Shown here: piece after piece, positions 32,594-44,060 of the stretch
Numbering within the stretch: position 1 is the first letter of the stretch
Layout: each line of letters begins with the position of its first letter
NCBI GenBank assembly: GCA_024867545.1
Contig: JANFNE010000019.1
Span: forward strand, 744,001 to 808,000
Source: Phytopythium helicoides
Taxonomy: Eukaryota; Oomycota; Peronosporomycetes; Pythiales; Pythiaceae
DNA: 64,000 nucleotides
Direction: 5' to 3'
Translations under genes and position numbers: made by a program
The notes under the pieces: model-generated
What the model was told of the DNA's origin: nothing
What the model saw: the letters and a program-made list of their open reading frames with translations, nothing else
The model's database searches: none

Positions 32594-35148
32594 ATGGCGC
32601 CCACGAGCGCCGCGGTGGCGCCCAGTCCGCCGCGAGAGCGCCGCGTCAAGGTCGGCGTGCGCCTGCGGCCGTTCACGGACAACGAGAAGGTCCGCGCGGG
32701 CGGCAAGGCGGCCTGGACCTGGTGTGTTGGGCGATGGGCTTTCTACCTGTTTGTTTAGCTATCTCAGGCGGCTGACGGCGCGGACGCAGGCACGAGAGCA
32801 CTATTTATCAGCAGATCTTCCCGGCGCAGATCCCGCCCAGACGCCTCCCGGGCTCCTCGACGTCGTCCAGGGCCGGAGGGGAGCGCCGCGCGGGCTCGAG
32901 CACGTCCTCGGCCAGCTCGACGCTACGAGATGCCGCCGCGTTCCCAAGCTCCTACGCGCTCGACAGGCTGTTCCCGCCAGCCGCCAGGACGCGCCAGGTC
33001 TACGAGGAGACCGTCAAGGTGTGTGTGTGTGTGTGGGTTGTGGATTCCCTCGGTCTGTCGGGATGGGATGGACGAGCTGCATGTTGCCACTGTTGCCCGC
33101 GAGCATCGCTGACAGTCGTTCAAGGACGGCGTGATGGCCGCCATGGACGGCTACCACTCGTCCGTGTTTGTGTACGGACAGACAGGCACGGGCAAGACGT
33201 ACACCATGCAGGTGCGTGGGCTGCTTGCATCCATTTGTTCATCTCGGCGGGGGCCAGGCCGTGTCAAATGGGTACCGTAGAGCACGACCTGCAGCGAACA
33301 GCCCGAAGGGCTACGACCGTCGTCCCATTGCGAGCCGCGTCGTGCGGTTGTCGAGCGATGTGGACCGTGTCGCTAGCCTTCAAAGATCGGCTACTGCCAC
33401 CGCCGCCAGGCGGAGATCATGACGCGCTGATGAGACTGACAAGCATTCTGATGATTCCCACGCACAGGGCACTCGAGCCGACCCAGGCGTCATCCCGCTG
33501 GCCGTGCAGGACATTTTCCAGCAGGTGGCAGCGCGCAGTCGCGACACGGAGTTCGTGCTGCGCTTCTCGTACTTTGAGATCTACAATGAACGCTTCTTCG
33601 ACCTACTGGCTGCGGGAGCCAAGGCGGACGTCAAGATGTACGACGTGACGTCTAGAGGCAGTGGCCACGGTAGCAGTGGAGGCACTAGCAACACTAGCAG
33701 CGGCAACGGAGGTGTTAAGGACGTCGTGCTCAAGGGTTTGCGCGAAGAGCTCGTGGTCTCGCCCGAGCACGTCCTATCGCTCGTGGAGGTTGGGAATCTG
33801 CACAGGCACATGGCCACAACGGACGCAAATGATCAATCGTCGCGCTCGCACGTCATTTTCCGCATGGTCGGTGCTCTCGCTGTCGCTGAAATGCTCTGAT
33901 TCGTGCTTCGTCATGGCTGACCGCGGGTATGAACCTCTCCTTCAGATCATTGAAAGCCAATCGAAGCGAGCACCGCTATCTGGGAATCAGCACCAATCCC
34001 AGCCCCCGATCCGATTGGCGACGCTCAACCTGATAGATCTGGCGGGATCTGAGAGCGTGCGGCTCGCCAACACCGCCGGTCAGCACCTAGACGAGGGCAA
34101 GTATATCAACCGCAGTCTGCTGACTCTCGGTCACATCATTTGGAAGCTCAGTCGGCGTGCGCGCTCATCGTCGACGGGTCACAAGACTACACCAGCTCCC
34201 AACCGACTTGCGCACCTCCCGTTCCGCAACTCGAAGCTCACGCGATTGCTGCAGCCCGCGCTGAGTGGCCATACCCACGTCGCTGTTATCTGCACAGCGG
34301 CGCCATCCGTCGAGTGTCTGATGGAAACGCACGGCACACTCAAGTTTGCAACGCGGGCACGGCGTGTCACGACGCGGGCCACCGTCAATGAGTTGTCCCC
34401 GTCGTCGTCGTCCGACAACGGATCAGTACTGCGCAAGTATCGTGCGCGGCTGCGCGAGCTGCAGGACCAGCTCGAAGCGCTAGAACGAAGGCGCAGCGGA
34501 GGTGGTCGTAGTGGTCCGCCGTCAGCGAGCGCGGACGAGCGCCGCGTCGAGCTGCAGTTCGCGGTGCGGAATCTGGAGCGGTCGATTCTGAACGCGGGAC
34601 CTCCCCCCGCGACAGAGCCGGCACCCGCGCGGTCGATGCCGCACCTCCGTACAGTGGCCGAGGATCGTGAAGTGGAGTCGACGCCGCCACGAGTGCTGCG
34701 CTCAGCTCGTCCGACACTCGCTGCTGCGAGAAGCAGCGGCAGCGATTCGCTGGGCAACTCGAACAAAACGCTCGTGGGCAGCGGAGGCAGCGGCAGCACC
34801 AAGACGCTGCCACTCTCTTCGTCGTCATCCCGTGGACTTGCGGACCTCGGCGACGACGATGGCGAGACCAAGGGCGACGACCAAGACCAGGACGAGCCCG
34901 AGCATGAGGAGGTGGTGGCTGAGCGGCCGTCGCTCACGGCAGTGCTCATGGACAAGTACGCGGCCGAGCTGGCGCGACTGGAAAGCGCCGAGGTAGACGC
35001 CCGTGAACGTGAGCGGCTGCGCGAGTTTGTGCGCGGACTTGAGATCGCGCAGGCCGAGCAGGAGACGAGAATGAGCAAGATCCGCGAGCTCGAGGTCGAG
35101 AACCGGCGGCTGCGCGAGCTCGTGGGCTCGCAGCCGTCCACAGTGTGA
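32594..35148 (+). CDS. Kinesin motor protein (kinesin-7/CENP-E-like)
   Basis: Five exons (32594-32721, 32790-33018, 33116-33211, 33468-33866, 33946-35148) keep frame and give 684 residues. The motor domain is N-terminal: VKVGVRLRPF, P-loop YGQTGTGKTYTMQ, EIYNERFFDLL, switch I NDQSSRSH, IFRM then IIES across the intron, switch II NLIDLAGSE, and the KYINRSLLTLG and LPFRNSKLTRLLQPAL stretches. The IFRM-IIES block and motor-first order suggest kinesin-7. Such motors move along microtubules and link chromosomes or other cargo. Coiled-coil segments follow the neck (SVLRKYRARLRELQDQLEAL; near the end EIAQAEQETRMSKIRELEVE), with a disordered Ser/Gly/Glu middle. Insertions in the motor (Ser/Gly-rich near 33660-33710) are unusual. 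The second intron starts in a GT repeat; the third is 256 nt, long for this window. Confidence 0.93.
33019..33034 (+). repeat. (GT)n run at a kinesin splice donor
   Basis: A run of GT dinucleotides begins exactly at the donor site of kinesin intron 2. It offers several possible donor positions, though only the first keeps the protein frame as read. Confidence 0.8.
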
Positions 35149-35416
35149 ACATTTGAAGAAGGAGGGAGGATGACGAGCGGAGAGCGACGATAGAGAAACG
35201 AGGCGCGAGCGTGTACAGTGGCAGCGTATGCACCAGCAGAGGCGGCTTCAAGTTGAAGTGAGACGTGTACATTGCGGGACAGTTTAGTAAAGCTGTATAA
35301 GACCGAATAAATCTTGAACCACCAAACAGAATACTCGAACTGGGCTCATACAGCATAACCACCCTCGTATCCTGTATCCTACAGCTCTGCGGACAGCCAT
35401 CCACACTTTGCGGATC

Positions 35417-37025
35417 ATGGCGGACGCTGTGGACGGCGGCCGCGCGGACGTGGCTGCGGCTGCGGCTGTGGACGGTGTGGACGTTGCTGTGACTGTGGAC
35501 GCTGTAGCTGTGGACGGTGTGGACGGCCGCGCGGACGGTCCGCTGCTGAGCAAGAAGCAGCGGCGCAAGCAGCAGAAGGCGCAGTGGCTGGCCGCTCGCA
35601 AGGCCGCGCGGACTGCAGGCGACTGCGGGCCATCCACAGTGCGTCCGCATCCGCATCCGCGTCCGCAGTCGCGTCCACCGGCGGTCGCAGTCTCGTACGC
35701 TGCGTGTCCGTCCACAACTGCGTCCTCAGTCTGCGGCCATAGCGGCAGCCGCGCGTGCCGCGTCCGCAGCGTGGACGCCTACGTCCACACGTTCGGGTGC
35801 TCAGCCAAGCGCCGCTGGGTCGGCCGGACGCTTGGGGACGTATTCCAGAACGAGTTCTCGCTGCCTCGAGCCTACTGCGCAGCTGCGATCGCTGCAGGGC
35901 TTATCCGTGTGGACGGGCGTCCGCAGCGTTCGCACTACGAGGTCCGAGACGGAGACCGGCTGGAGCACGTCATCCACCGCCACGAGCCCAGCGTCCACGT
36001 TGCGGAAGGTGTGGGCGTCATCCATAGCACAACTGCAGACGTCGTGGTCGCCAACAAGCCGTCCGGTGCTCCTGTCCATCCCAGCGGCCCGTTCCTCCAC
36101 AACTCGCTGACGCTGTGGCTGTCGATTGAGCATCCGCTCGACGATGGACAAGAGTACTTCCCCGTCCATCGCCTTGACCGGCTCACATCTGGTTTGACGC
36201 TGCTCGCAACCTCATCTTCCAGTGCGAGTGCTGTCGGGAAGCAGATCATGGACCGAAATGTCCGCAAGCACTATGTCGCCGCGGTCTACGGCGCGTTCCC
36301 TGCTGCTGTCGAAGGAGTGGATATTGTCACCGCATTCGGGGACATTGTCAACCATAATGGACCGGTGAAGCTGGCAGCATGCTCACAAGGCCCCACAGAA
36401 TCTGGGCGATGGCAAGACAAGCTCGAAGGATCTACGTGGAGCAGCGTGCTGGTGGAGGCTGGAGGCACCGATCGAGTGTGTGGATGAAGCAGACCAGCAT
36501 CGCCGCAGCGTGCGCACAACCGATGACCCACTTGGAAACAGCAAACCGAGTGAGACGCTCTTCCGTGTACTTGCGGTGGTAGACGGCGGTCGTGAGAGTG
36601 TGGTCGAGTGTGTTCCAGTCACGGGTCGTACGCACCAGCTGCGTGTACATCTACAGTTCCTAGGTTTTCCTATCGTCAACGACCCGCTCTATGGAAAGCA
36701 GTCAGACGATAGTAGCTCCCAAGTGATACACCAAGACCTGAAAGCTCAAGAAAACGCATCAACGGCAACGAACAGCGGAGAGCAGGAGCTGAGCGAGCAA
36801 GAAGATAGCCCAGAGCGGTTGGAGATGGCTGCTCGCGCGTTGTGTTCTAATTGTCGTGCATCTGCAGGCTTGTCGGCCCCAGCTGCCACGATTGACAGCG
36901 TGGAGTACGCGGGTGAGACGCAGGCACTCTGGCTGCACGCGTTTCACTACCGGTCGCGTGACTGGGACTTTTTTGTGCCGTTGCCTGCTTGGGCATCTTG
37001 TGTTGGCAAGGCGGAGGAAAGTTAG
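35417..37025 (+). CDS. RluA-type pseudouridine synthase (frame break near 36460)
   Basis: Converts uridine to pseudouridine in RNA. The ATG at 35417 opens a low-complexity Val/Asp/Ala-rich N-terminus (GTGGAC-type hexamer repeats at 35420-35540) and a basic stretch. From about 35800 comes an S4-like part (LGDVFQNEF, AAAIAAGLIRVDGRP), then NKPSGAPVHPSG and the catalytic FPVHRLDRLTSGLTLLA. The second part, in the next frame from about 36470, has VECVPVTGRTHQLRVHLQFL and FPIVNDPLYG, the expected end of the catalytic domain. The link around 36452-36470 is a one-base frame change with no intron signal. The domain order resembles the RIB2/PUS9 group. The C-terminus is divergent with a CSNC motif. 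Confidence 0.85.
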
Positions 37026-37190
37026 ATAAGCTTGTATAGTACAGTGCAGGGGGTAGAAGGCTATGAACACGATGAACTAACTAGTAGCAGGCACTTGCGA
37101 TAGTTCCTCGAAAAGTGCTTCCTGGGCAGCAAGCCCAAAGTGGGTGAAGAGATCCAGATCGACTGGGCCTGTCAGACTGCAGAGAGTAAT

Positions 37191-37215
37191 CTCTCTCTCT
37201 ATCTCTATCTATCTC
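37191..37215. repeat. Short CT/ATCT microsatellite
   Basis: CTCTCTCTCT followed by ATCTCTATCTATCTC. It is a simple-sequence tract in the intergenic region. Confidence 0.85.
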
Positions 37216-37698
37216 CTCACAGGGAGACTACAATCCACGCCAAAGAGCGAGTCGGTGCAAGCATTCGTTTTAGTTGCTCGTGACTCGATTTTAGGTCTCC
37301 CAGTCAGCAACTATTTGCGAGTGGATGTTCGGCAAGTAACGAATATAGAGAGTTTCGTGCGTGGCTTGATGCGTGCTTTCAACTCATTTCATAGTTCGCT
37401 AATCGGTGTTTGACCGTGGGAAAGCCTACAAGGTCACTCGCGACACCCAGAAAGTCATGGTACTAGCGTGTCGGACATATGAATGGACCGCTCTCACGAG
37501 ATGTTCAGATGTCCGTACGAACAGTCGAAAGTTGCAAGTTACCACCATCCAACTTTCCGCATTCAATGCAGCGCGCTGAACTCGGCGCCAGAGGTGGAAA
37601 TTGCAAGTGAGTTCGACGTTTGTGTGGCTTGTGCCCTTGGGCGCCAGCTCCTTCACGCGTGACACACGACTTGCATCCCGATGCTAGCATCATTTCGA

Positions 37699-37712
37699 TT
37701 CATTCTCGATTT
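37699..37712 (+). promoter_or_regulatory. Initiator-like element of the CBEL-GH81 gene
   Basis: TTCATTCTCGATTT lies about 10-25 bases upstream of the ATG at 37722 and matches the oomycete TCATTYYNCAATTT pattern at most positions. Confidence 0.6.
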
Positions 37713-37721
37713 CGCCCAACC

Positions 37722-40700
37722 ATGGCGACGTCCAAAGCCTCGTTGGCTTTGACCTCCCTACTTCTCTTCGGAAGTTCTCTGACCCAGGTTGCGGGTTGTG
37801 CTTCATCAGGCGCTTACTGCGGCAGTGATGCGACAGGTTTTGACTGCTGCACGACTGGCAACTACTGCCAGAGATGGAATCCTTGGTATTACCAGTGCGT
37901 CCCAGTCCCGTCCAAGTGCAGCGCAATTGAAGTGAGTGTTGATTACTATGGTGACGACCTCAAGACCGTGTACAATGTTCAGCCGGGTGAATGCTGCTCG
38001 CAATGCACAACGACGAGCGGCTGCAAAGCTTTTACCTTCGTCAACTATAACTCGGACGGGCGCTCTGCGTGCTACTTGAAGACAGGTCAGGGACGAAAAA
38101 CGGCGAATGTCGGAGCGGTGTCGGCCACAGTAACAACCGCAGCGACGCCTTCGCCAACACCCACGCCAACACCCAAGCCAACACCCACACCAACACCCAC
38201 ACCAACACCCACACCAACACCAACACCGGCAACTCCATCTACACCAACAACTGCGACTCCAGGCACTTGTGTTGCCCTCGGAGGGGACTGCGGCAGCCTT
38301 GAGAGGGGTGCCAAGTGCTGTGTTTCGGGAGCATACTGCCAGCCATGGAATCCGTGGTACTACCAATGCATCTCGAAGCCCAGCAAGTGTGGTGCCCCTG
38401 AGAGCGGCGTGGACTACTATGGCGATGATCTGCAGACGCTTTACAATGTCGGGGCGACAGAGTGCTGTGATCGTTGTGCGGGGACGAACGGCTGCAAGGC
38501 GTACACATTCGTCAACTATAACACAGATGGGCGAACGGCATGCTATCTGAAGACTGGCACCGGAAGGCGAGTCTCGGCTGCTGGTGCGGTTTCTGCCTCT
38601 ATCATTACTACATCCCCAACTCCATCGCCAACTCCGACGCCAACTCCAGCTCCAACTCCGACGCCGACGCCGACACCCACGCCAACTCCGACACCCACGC
38701 CGACGCCAACTCCGACTCGCACGCCTACTCCTACACCGACACCGACGCCAACTCCGACTCGCACGCCTACTCCTACACCAACGCCAACGCCAACTCCGAC
38801 ACCAACTCCGACGCCAACTCCGACGCCGACGCCGACACCGACACAACCACTCGGACCGATCCTACCATCCCCCGTTGTCCAGTCCGCCGACTCGCTAAAC
38901 ACATTGTGTCCTCCGAGATTCATCTCACCTTCTCTCTACGGCTCGCGACCAATCCCCACCAACAAATGGTGGGGAAACCTCATCGCATGCGACTCGCCGG
39001 GAGTCATCCGACCCATTTGGGCCAACCCATACGAGTACCAGGTCATCATCGACTCAAAGCCACTCAGTCTGTCCGTCAGCTACCCGGCTCCGACTCGCCA
39101 GTACGGTGGATGGACCAGCAACAACGCGAACCAGTTCTTCTACTACCTGACCATCCGGGAATTCGTGTTCACGGCGACAGAGTTCGAGGCGGAGACAGGC
39201 ACGTTCGAGGTCACGGACTGGAGCGATCTAGGTGTGACAACCAACTACACGGCGTCCAGTGGCTCAATGGAGGCATCGCTCGTGTCCGGATCGGTGTACA
39301 CCACCGTCGCATACAGCAACCTGACAGCCAAGCTGACGTTTTCATCTACCATCACATCGGTGAATGGAGTGCCAAACCCGAGCTCCGTGAACAGCACCAA
39401 GTTTGTGATTAACAGCGCGGACCAAACGTGGGTCGTGTACTCGCTCACGAGCGACGGATCGGGGCCACTCCCGACGACGTTCACGGTCAGTGGAACTTCA
39501 TTGACCACCAGCAGCACGTTCACAGGTATCCTTCGAGCCACTCGCGCCATCGATACGGCGTGGATTCCGACGCTCGACTTGTATCAGTCATGCATCGTTC
39601 AGGGAGGAGACATCAGCGTGATAGACGACGCGACGTACTCATTCGACTGGGAGACGAAGGGCGATTGCTCGTCCGGTCTGGTCCATTTCGCGCTGCCGCA
39701 CGTTGCCGAGACCATCACCGGTGAGACGAGCAAAGTCGACGGCATGATCGCATACTCGACGACGCACGGACCGACGCAAGCATTCGCGACGAGTGGAGGC
39801 TCATCGACATTGAAATGGACGATGCACGAGACCCAAGGAGCGCCATCGGGTTTCTATCCTGCACGAACCATCGATGCTGCGACGGCGACCGCACAGAATC
39901 TGACGACGCTGTTGGAGAAAGACATCAACGCGGACTGGTCGATCCCTCTGGACGGCACGTACTACTTCAACGGCAAAGCGGTACTCAAGTTTGCGAATCT
40001 GTGTCTTGTGGCGAATGATCCGGTGGTTTTGGCGGCCAACCCATCACTGTTGCCGCTGTGTCTGAGCAAGTTGAAGTCACTGGTGGCACCATTCGCGACC
40101 AACTCGTGGACGTATCCGCTCAAGTACGACCGCGTGTATGGTGGCATCGTGAGTTCTGCTGGGTTTGTCTGGAATAATCTGAACGCGGAGTTCGGCAACG
40201 CTCTCTACAACGATCACCACATGCAATACGGGTACTGGGTGCACACAATGGCCATCGTCAACTACTTGGCCCCACACGCGGATACGACATGGAATTTGGA
40301 TGGACTGAACGCTATGGCAGGGCTGCTGGTTCGCGACTACGGCAACTTTGCGAAAGATGACACGTACTTCCCTCGTTTCCGCACATTCGACTGGTTCCTC
40401 GGTCACTCCTATGCTCATGGACTGACGTCCGTACTCGATGGCAAGGACCAAGAGAGCTCGTCGGAGGACGTCAACTCGGCGTTCGCTCTCTACATGTTCG
40501 GCAAGGTGACGGGGAACACGCAGCTGGAAACAGTCGGCAAATTGATGATCCGCGTGAATGCGCACGCTATCCAGTCGTATTACCTACTGCTCAACACGAA
40601 CACGAATCAACCCGAGGCTTTCCGTCCCAACAAGGTGGCGAGCATGATCTTCGACAACAAGGTCGACTACGCCACATGGTTTTCAGCCGACAAGAGCGCG

Positions 40701-41177
40701 ATTCACGGTATCCAGATGCTACCCGTGTCGTCCGTGACCGAGTTTGTGCGCACTCGGCAGTTTGTGAGCGAGGAGTGGACTCAGATTTTGTCCAAGGACT
40801 CGATGGTGACGGGTTCGATGCCTGCGAACGGATGGCTGTCGATTCTGTACCTCAACTTTGCAATCGTGAACAAAGTGGATGCGATGGGAGTACTACAGAC
40901 GGCGCCACTCGACGACGGTTTGTCTCGTTCGTGGGCCATTTACATGGCGGCATCGTATCCCGACCCACTTCCATCAATGACATCAACACCGACGCCGACG
41001 CCGACGCCGACACCAATACCTACACCAACATCTATCTCGACAACTTCGACTCCAACACCGACACCAACTGGAGCCCCAACGCCAACGCCCACTTCTTCTG
41101 GAACACCGACATCAACTGCATCTCTGAGCCCGACCCCAACCCCAACACCGACATCGACGTCGCCTTCAGCTCCATGA
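37722..41177 (+). CDS. Secreted CBEL-like/GH81 endo-1,3-beta-glucanase fusion
   Basis: Intronless gene; the start at 37722 gives a signal peptide (residues 1-25, ...LTQVAG) and 1151 residues. Two copies of a CBEL-type pair follow. Each has a CBM1-like cellulose-binding module (six Cys; WNPWYYQC in both) and a PAN/Apple domain (DYYGDDL...YNV...CC..C....[11 protein letters not shown] in one). They are separated by long Pro-Thr linkers. The catalytic GH81 domain begins near residue 390 with [20 protein letters not shown] and includes [12 protein letters not shown] (catalytic acid Asp region) and [14 protein letters not shown] (catalytic base Glu). GH81 enzymes cleave beta-1,3-glucan, present in the organism's own wall and in plants. 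A second Thr/Pro/Ser tail ends the protein, with no GPI-type hydrophobic end. The GH81 part is very similar to the three domains of the minus-strand gene at 52412-59296. Confidence 0.95.
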   Translation: MATSKASLALTSLLLFGSSLTQVAGCASSGAYCGSDATGFDCCTTGNYCQRWNPWYYQCVPVPSKCSAIEVSVDYYGDDLKTVYNVQPGECCSQCTTTSGCKAFTFVNYNSDGRSACYLKTGQGRKTANVGAVSATVTTAATPSPTPTPTPKPTPTPTPTPTPTPTPTPATPSTPTTATPGTCVALGGDCGSLERGAKCCVSGAYCQPWNPWYYQCISKPSKCGAPESGVDYYGDDLQTLYNVGATECCDRCAGTNGCKAYTFVNYNTDGRTACYLKTGTGRRVSAAGAVSASIITTSPTPSPTPTPTPAPTPTPTPTPTPTPTPTPTPTPTRTPTPTPTPTPTPTRTPTPTPTPTPTPTPTPTPTPTPTPTPTQPLGPILPSPVVQSADSLNTLCPPRFISPSLYGSRPIPTNKWWGNLIACDSPGVIRPIWANPYEYQVIIDSKPLSLSVSYPAPTRQYGGWTSNNANQFFYYLTIREFVFTATEFEAETGTFEVTDWSDLGVTTNYTASSGSMEASLVSGSVYTTVAYSNLTAKLTFSSTITSVNGVPNPSSVNSTKFVINSADQTWVVYSLTSDGSGPLPTTFTVSGTSLTTSSTFTGILRATRAIDTAWIPTLDLYQSCIVQGGDISVIDDATYSFDWETKGDCSSGLVHFALPHVAETITGETSKVDGMIAYSTTHGPTQAFATSGGSSTLKWTMHETQGAPSGFYPARTIDAATATAQNLTTLLEKDINADWSIPLDGTYYFNGKAVLKFANLCLVANDPVVLAANPSLLPLCLSKLKSLVAPFATNSWTYPLKYDRVYGGIVSSAGFVWNNLNAEFGNALYNDHHMQYGYWVHTMAIVNYLAPHADTTWNLDGLNAMAGLLVRDYGNFAKDDTYFPRFRTFDWFLGHSYAHGLTSVLDGKDQESSSEDVNSAFALYMFGKVTGNTQLETVGKLMIRVNAHAIQSYYLLLNTNTNQPEAFRPNKVASMIFDNKVDYATWFSADKSAIHGIQMLPVSSVTEFVRTRQFVSEEWTQILSKDSMVTGSMPANGWLSILYLNFAIVNKVDAMGVLQTAPLDDGLSRSWAIYMAASYPDPLPSMTSTPTPTPTPTPIPTPTSISTTSTPTPTPTGAPTPTPTSSGTPTSTASLSPTPTPTPTSTSPSAP
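38151..38229 (+). repeat. Pro-Thr linker repeat 1
   Basis: Repeated CCAACACCCACA-type hexamers encode the Pro-Thr linker between the first PAN domain and the second CBM1 module. Confidence 0.85.
38611..38847 (+). repeat. Pro-Thr linker repeat 2
   Basis: Repeated CCAACTCCGACG-type hexamers encode a long Pro-Thr linker before the GH81 domain. A longer unit ending in Pro-Thr-Arg-Thr-Pro occurs twice inside it, pointing to local duplication. Confidence 0.85.
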
Positions 41178-41263
41178 AAATTGCAGGTATCGACCAAGAA
41201 TTTTGTCTCGATTCGGGCGAAAGCGCGAATTTTCAATTGAAATTTCCGACATCACGATCACAC

Positions 41264-41288
41264 TTTTTTTTATTTTTTTTTTTTTTTT
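41264..41288. repeat. Poly-T tract
   Basis: Eight T, one A, then sixteen T. It lies between the two facing 3' ends of the GH81 and dioxygenase genes; on the minus strand it reads as a poly-A tract beyond the dioxygenase stop. Confidence 0.85.
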
Positions 41289-41351
41289 GCATTCATCTGG
41301 CGGCAACCAAAGCAAAGAACCAAACTCAACGTCAACTTGCTCGCCTTTGGT

Positions 41352-42386
41352 TCATGGGAGGCGGTAGTGCGAAATTTGGACGTCTTCACCCAGGTCCTCG
41401 ACATTTCCCGCTCGGCGGAGCTCAAAGTATTCACGCCACTGAATAGGCTTGTAATGAGGCTTCTCGCCGTTCTCGACCAAGATCGGTTCCGCAACTGCAT
41501 CCAACGCAGGCAGATAAAAGAACGGCTCCGAGAAACGCTCCTTCTCACCGTTCGCAAGGACACGATGCAGAGCAGCCTGGTACTTGTCGTTCGACCAGAC
41601 CTGGATGATGTCACCCACATTGATGACGAAAGTGTCCTTCTTTGGTGGCACCAACACCCACTGCTGCGATTCTCGGTGGAACACTTGGAGTGACGCCACT
41701 TCATCGTCTTGCAATAGCAGCGTAACCGCTCCCGGGTCGGTGTGATGATATACGCCCATCGTCTTCTCCGGCTCGGGAGCAGGTGGGTATCGGTTCAAAC
41801 GGAAAACACTCGTGTGGTCATTGGAGCTGTCTGCGTCTGGTCCCTTATCGAGCGACTTGTGGAAGAACTGATCAAAGTAGTCAAAGCGTTGTCCCAAGGA
41901 CAATGCAAGAACCTGAACCAGTCGTCGTGCAATGTGCGTTCCGTCTTGGTAGTACTGTTCCATGGCAGCACGAAAGCCAGGAAGCGCATCCTCCGGTGGC
42001 CACTGGTTGTGCTCCGCCTTCCACGGTCCAGCAACATCAAAACCCTCCTTCCAGTCAACCTTTTGCTTGGTCAGTTCGTAGTCGAACCACCCGAAGTGCT
42101 TGGTTTTCGATCGCTTGATCGACTCCCTAATCTCCAGGGGAAGCTTGAAGAAGTCGCGGGTCGCCTTCTGGAAGATCTGCATCTGCTTGTCGCTGATGCC
42201 GTGGTTGCGGATGTAGAAGAACCCCCACTCCGACACGGCAGTTCGCACGTTCTCGATGATATCTTGCAGCTCGGGGCTATTCTCCTCAATCAACTTGGCA
42301 ACCGCTGCGTCATCCTTGCAGTCCATGAGCGTGCCGACGTCCACGACGGGCACCTCGAGGATTCGCTCAGCGAGATCCACAGCCAT
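41352..42386 (-). CDS. 2-oxoglutarate/Fe(II)-dependent dioxygenase (IPNS-like), copy A
   Basis: Intronless, 344 residues from the ATG at 42386. The N-terminal DIOX_N region (LEVPVVDVGTLM; EWGFFYIRNHGI) is followed by the double-stranded beta-helix. Metal ligands are visible in YHHTDPG (HxD) and ALHRVLANG (distal His), with the 2-oxoglutarate-binding RxS in KERFSEPFFY. This is the isopenicillin-N-synthase-like plant/fungal group, which hydroxylates or desaturates small molecules. The substrate is unknown. It is the divergent paralogue of the gene at 43038-44060 (about 650 bases between starts), with matching motifs throughout. Confidence 0.9.
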   Translation of the reverse strand: MAVDLAERILEVPVVDVGTLMDCKDDAAVAKLIEENSPELQDIIENVRTAVSEWGFFYIRNHGISDKQMQIFQKATRDFFKLPLEIRESIKRSKTKHFGWFDYELTKQKVDWKEGFDVAGPWKAEHNQWPPEDALPGFRAAMEQYYQDGTHIARRLVQVLALSLGQRFDYFDQFFHKSLDKGPDADSSNDHTSVFRLNRYPPAPEPEKTMGVYHHTDPGAVTLLLQDDEVASLQVFHRESQQWVLVPPKKDTFVINVGDIIQVWSNDKYQAALHRVLANGEKERFSEPFFYLPALDAVAEPILVENGEKPHYKPIQWREYFELRRAGNVEDLGEDVQISHYRLP

Positions 42387-43037
42387 CACGATGTTTTTGA
42401 AGCTCGGGGACTGGGAGGGAGACTTGTGTTTGTCGGCGCAAAAGGGATAATGAAGCTGGCATTCCTCCCCACATAGCGATTGCGTGCTCTGGACTAGACT
42501 ACGGAATCATGCTGGCGTGAGACCAGCTATGCATGAAAATGGATCCGTCGAATCCCATGTGAGCTCTAGACGAGCAAGGCGAAGAATGCACAAACGGAGA
42601 CTCTGACCGACAGTTTTGCTGCTTCGACATGGGAGCTGTGCGGATCCAATCGGGGGCGTCCAAGTGGTCGAGTCACAGGTCCACATATCTGCCTCGAGGG
42701 CGAACAGCACACTCAACGTCAGTGATAAACTCTCGCTCCACTCTCGGTCATGACCACACATCATGCTCTCTTAGTTCACCATTTACCGGCGTGGAAGCAC
42801 GTCACCTCTGCGTCGTCACCGCCCGCCAATCACCATCTTCAGTCGGACCCAGTCACGCTTGACAGGGACAATCTCGCTAGTCTTGCACGGCTGCAACGCC
42901 AAGCAACAACTTCAAGGATGGCTCCAAGGCGGAGCCCAACTCTCTGGGCTTTCCTCGTCCATCATGTTCATTCGATCATTTGCATCGTAGCACCAACAAG
43001 CCAGCCAAATCAAGTCAAGTCCAGTTGAGTCAACACC
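42387..43037. other. Shared divergent promoter region of the dioxygenase pair
   Basis: No gene was recognised. TTCATTCGATCATTTGC at about 42967-42983 resembles an oomycete initiator for the plus-strand gene. Confidence 0.45.
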
Positions 43038-44060
43038 ATGGCAGTCGGCGAGCCGGTTCTTGAAGTTCCTGTCATCGACATCGGCGCGCTCATCGCGCTG
43101 AAGGACGACGCCAGCGTCGGCGAGCAACTGCACGAGGAGAACCCTGTCCTGCGTGACGTGATCGCCCAGGTCCGCGCCGCGTCCACCGAGTGGGGCTTCT
43201 TCTACATCAAGAACCACGGCGTGAGCGAGGAGCAGCTGGAGCGCTTCCGCGGGGCGCTCCGGGGATTCTTCGAGCTGCCGAAGGAATCAAAGCTCAAGAT
43301 TCGCAGCTCTGCGGCCAACCCGAGGGGTTGGGACAACGAGCAGCTCACGAAAAACAAACTGGACTGGAAGGAGATCTACGACGTCGGCGGACCGCAGGAG
43401 GATGCAGGCGCTCCGGGCGGCCGACACAACCAGTGGCCAAATGAAGAGGAGCTGCCGGGGTTCCGTGCGACGCTGGGCGAGTACTACAAGCACCTGACTC
43501 ACGTCTCCCGTCGACTGATCCAAGTCATTGCCGTCGCACTCGGCGAGCGCTTTGACTTCTTCGACCAGTACTTCCGCGAAGGAACCGAGAACGACGACCA
43601 CTCCAGCCGCCTTCGTCTCAACCACTACCCGCTCGCCCCGGAGCCCGAGAAGACCATGGGTCTGTACCACCACACGGACTCTGGCGCCGTCACGGTGCTG
43701 CTTCAAGACGACGACGTCGCCTCTCTGCAGGTGTTCCATCGTGAGTCGCAGACGTGGGTCGGTGTCCCGCCCATTAAGGACACGTACGTCATCAACATTG
43801 GCGACATGGTGCAGATCTGGTCCAACGACAAGTTTGTGGCGCCGCTGCACCGAGTCCTGGCCAGCGGTACGAGCGAGCGATACTCGTCGCCGTTCTTCTA
43901 CACGCCGTCGTTCAGCGCCAACGTGGAGCCGATTGTGACTGGAGACGAGAAGCCGCACTACCGGCCTGTCAACTGGCGCGAGTTCCGCGACCGCCGTATC
44001 GCCGGCAACCTCGCGGACCTCGGCGTCGAGGTCCAGATCAGCGACTACAGGATTGTTTGA
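43038..44060 (+). CDS. 2-oxoglutarate/Fe(II)-dependent dioxygenase (IPNS-like), copy B
   Basis: Intronless, 340 residues. The N-terminal half has LEVPVIDIGALI and EWGFFYIKNHGV. The catalytic half has His212-x-Asp214 (YHHTDSG), distal His271 (PLHRVL) and Arg281-x-Ser283 for 2-oxoglutarate binding. It shares long conserved blocks with copy A (EPEKTMGLYHHTD, LQVFHRESQ, PHYRPVNWREF). A short insertion, GPQEDAGAPGGRHNQW, distinguishes the two. The C-terminus is LGVEVQISDYRIV, also shared. The gap of 78 bases to the convergent PDCD2 stop leaves little 3' sequence. Confidence 0.92.
   Translation: MAVGEPVLEVPVIDIGALIALKDDASVGEQLHEENPVLRDVIAQVRAASTEWGFFYIKNHGVSEEQLERFRGALRGFFELPKESKLKIRSSAANPRGWDNEQLTKNKLDWKEIYDVGGPQEDAGAPGGRHNQWPNEEELPGFRATLGEYYKHLTHVSRRLIQVIAVALGERFDFFDQYFREGTENDDHSSRLRLNHYPLAPEPEKTMGLYHHTDSGAVTVLLQDDDVASLQVFHRESQTWVGVPPIKDTYVINIGDMVQIWSNDKFVAPLHRVLASGTSERYSSPFFYTPSFSANVEPIVTGDEKPHYRPVNWREFRDRRIAGNLADLGVEVQISDYRIV

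Larger units (their letters stand above)
37026..37721. other. Intergenic region upstream of the CBEL-GH81 gene
   Basis: Contains the microsatellite and initiator-like element listed separately. No gene was recognised. Confidence 0.45.

Noticed and set aside
38151..38847. Regular Pro-Thr repeats as a possible CRISPR-like or satellite array
   Set aside because: They are in-frame hexamers coding a Pro-Thr stalk in a secreted protein; there are no unique spacers.
41264..41288. Poly-T as the tail of a processed retroelement
   Set aside because: No reverse transcriptase or target-site duplication was found nearby; a simple A/T tract between two 3' ends explains it. The intronless dioxygenases could still be retrocopies, but no flanking evidence supports it.
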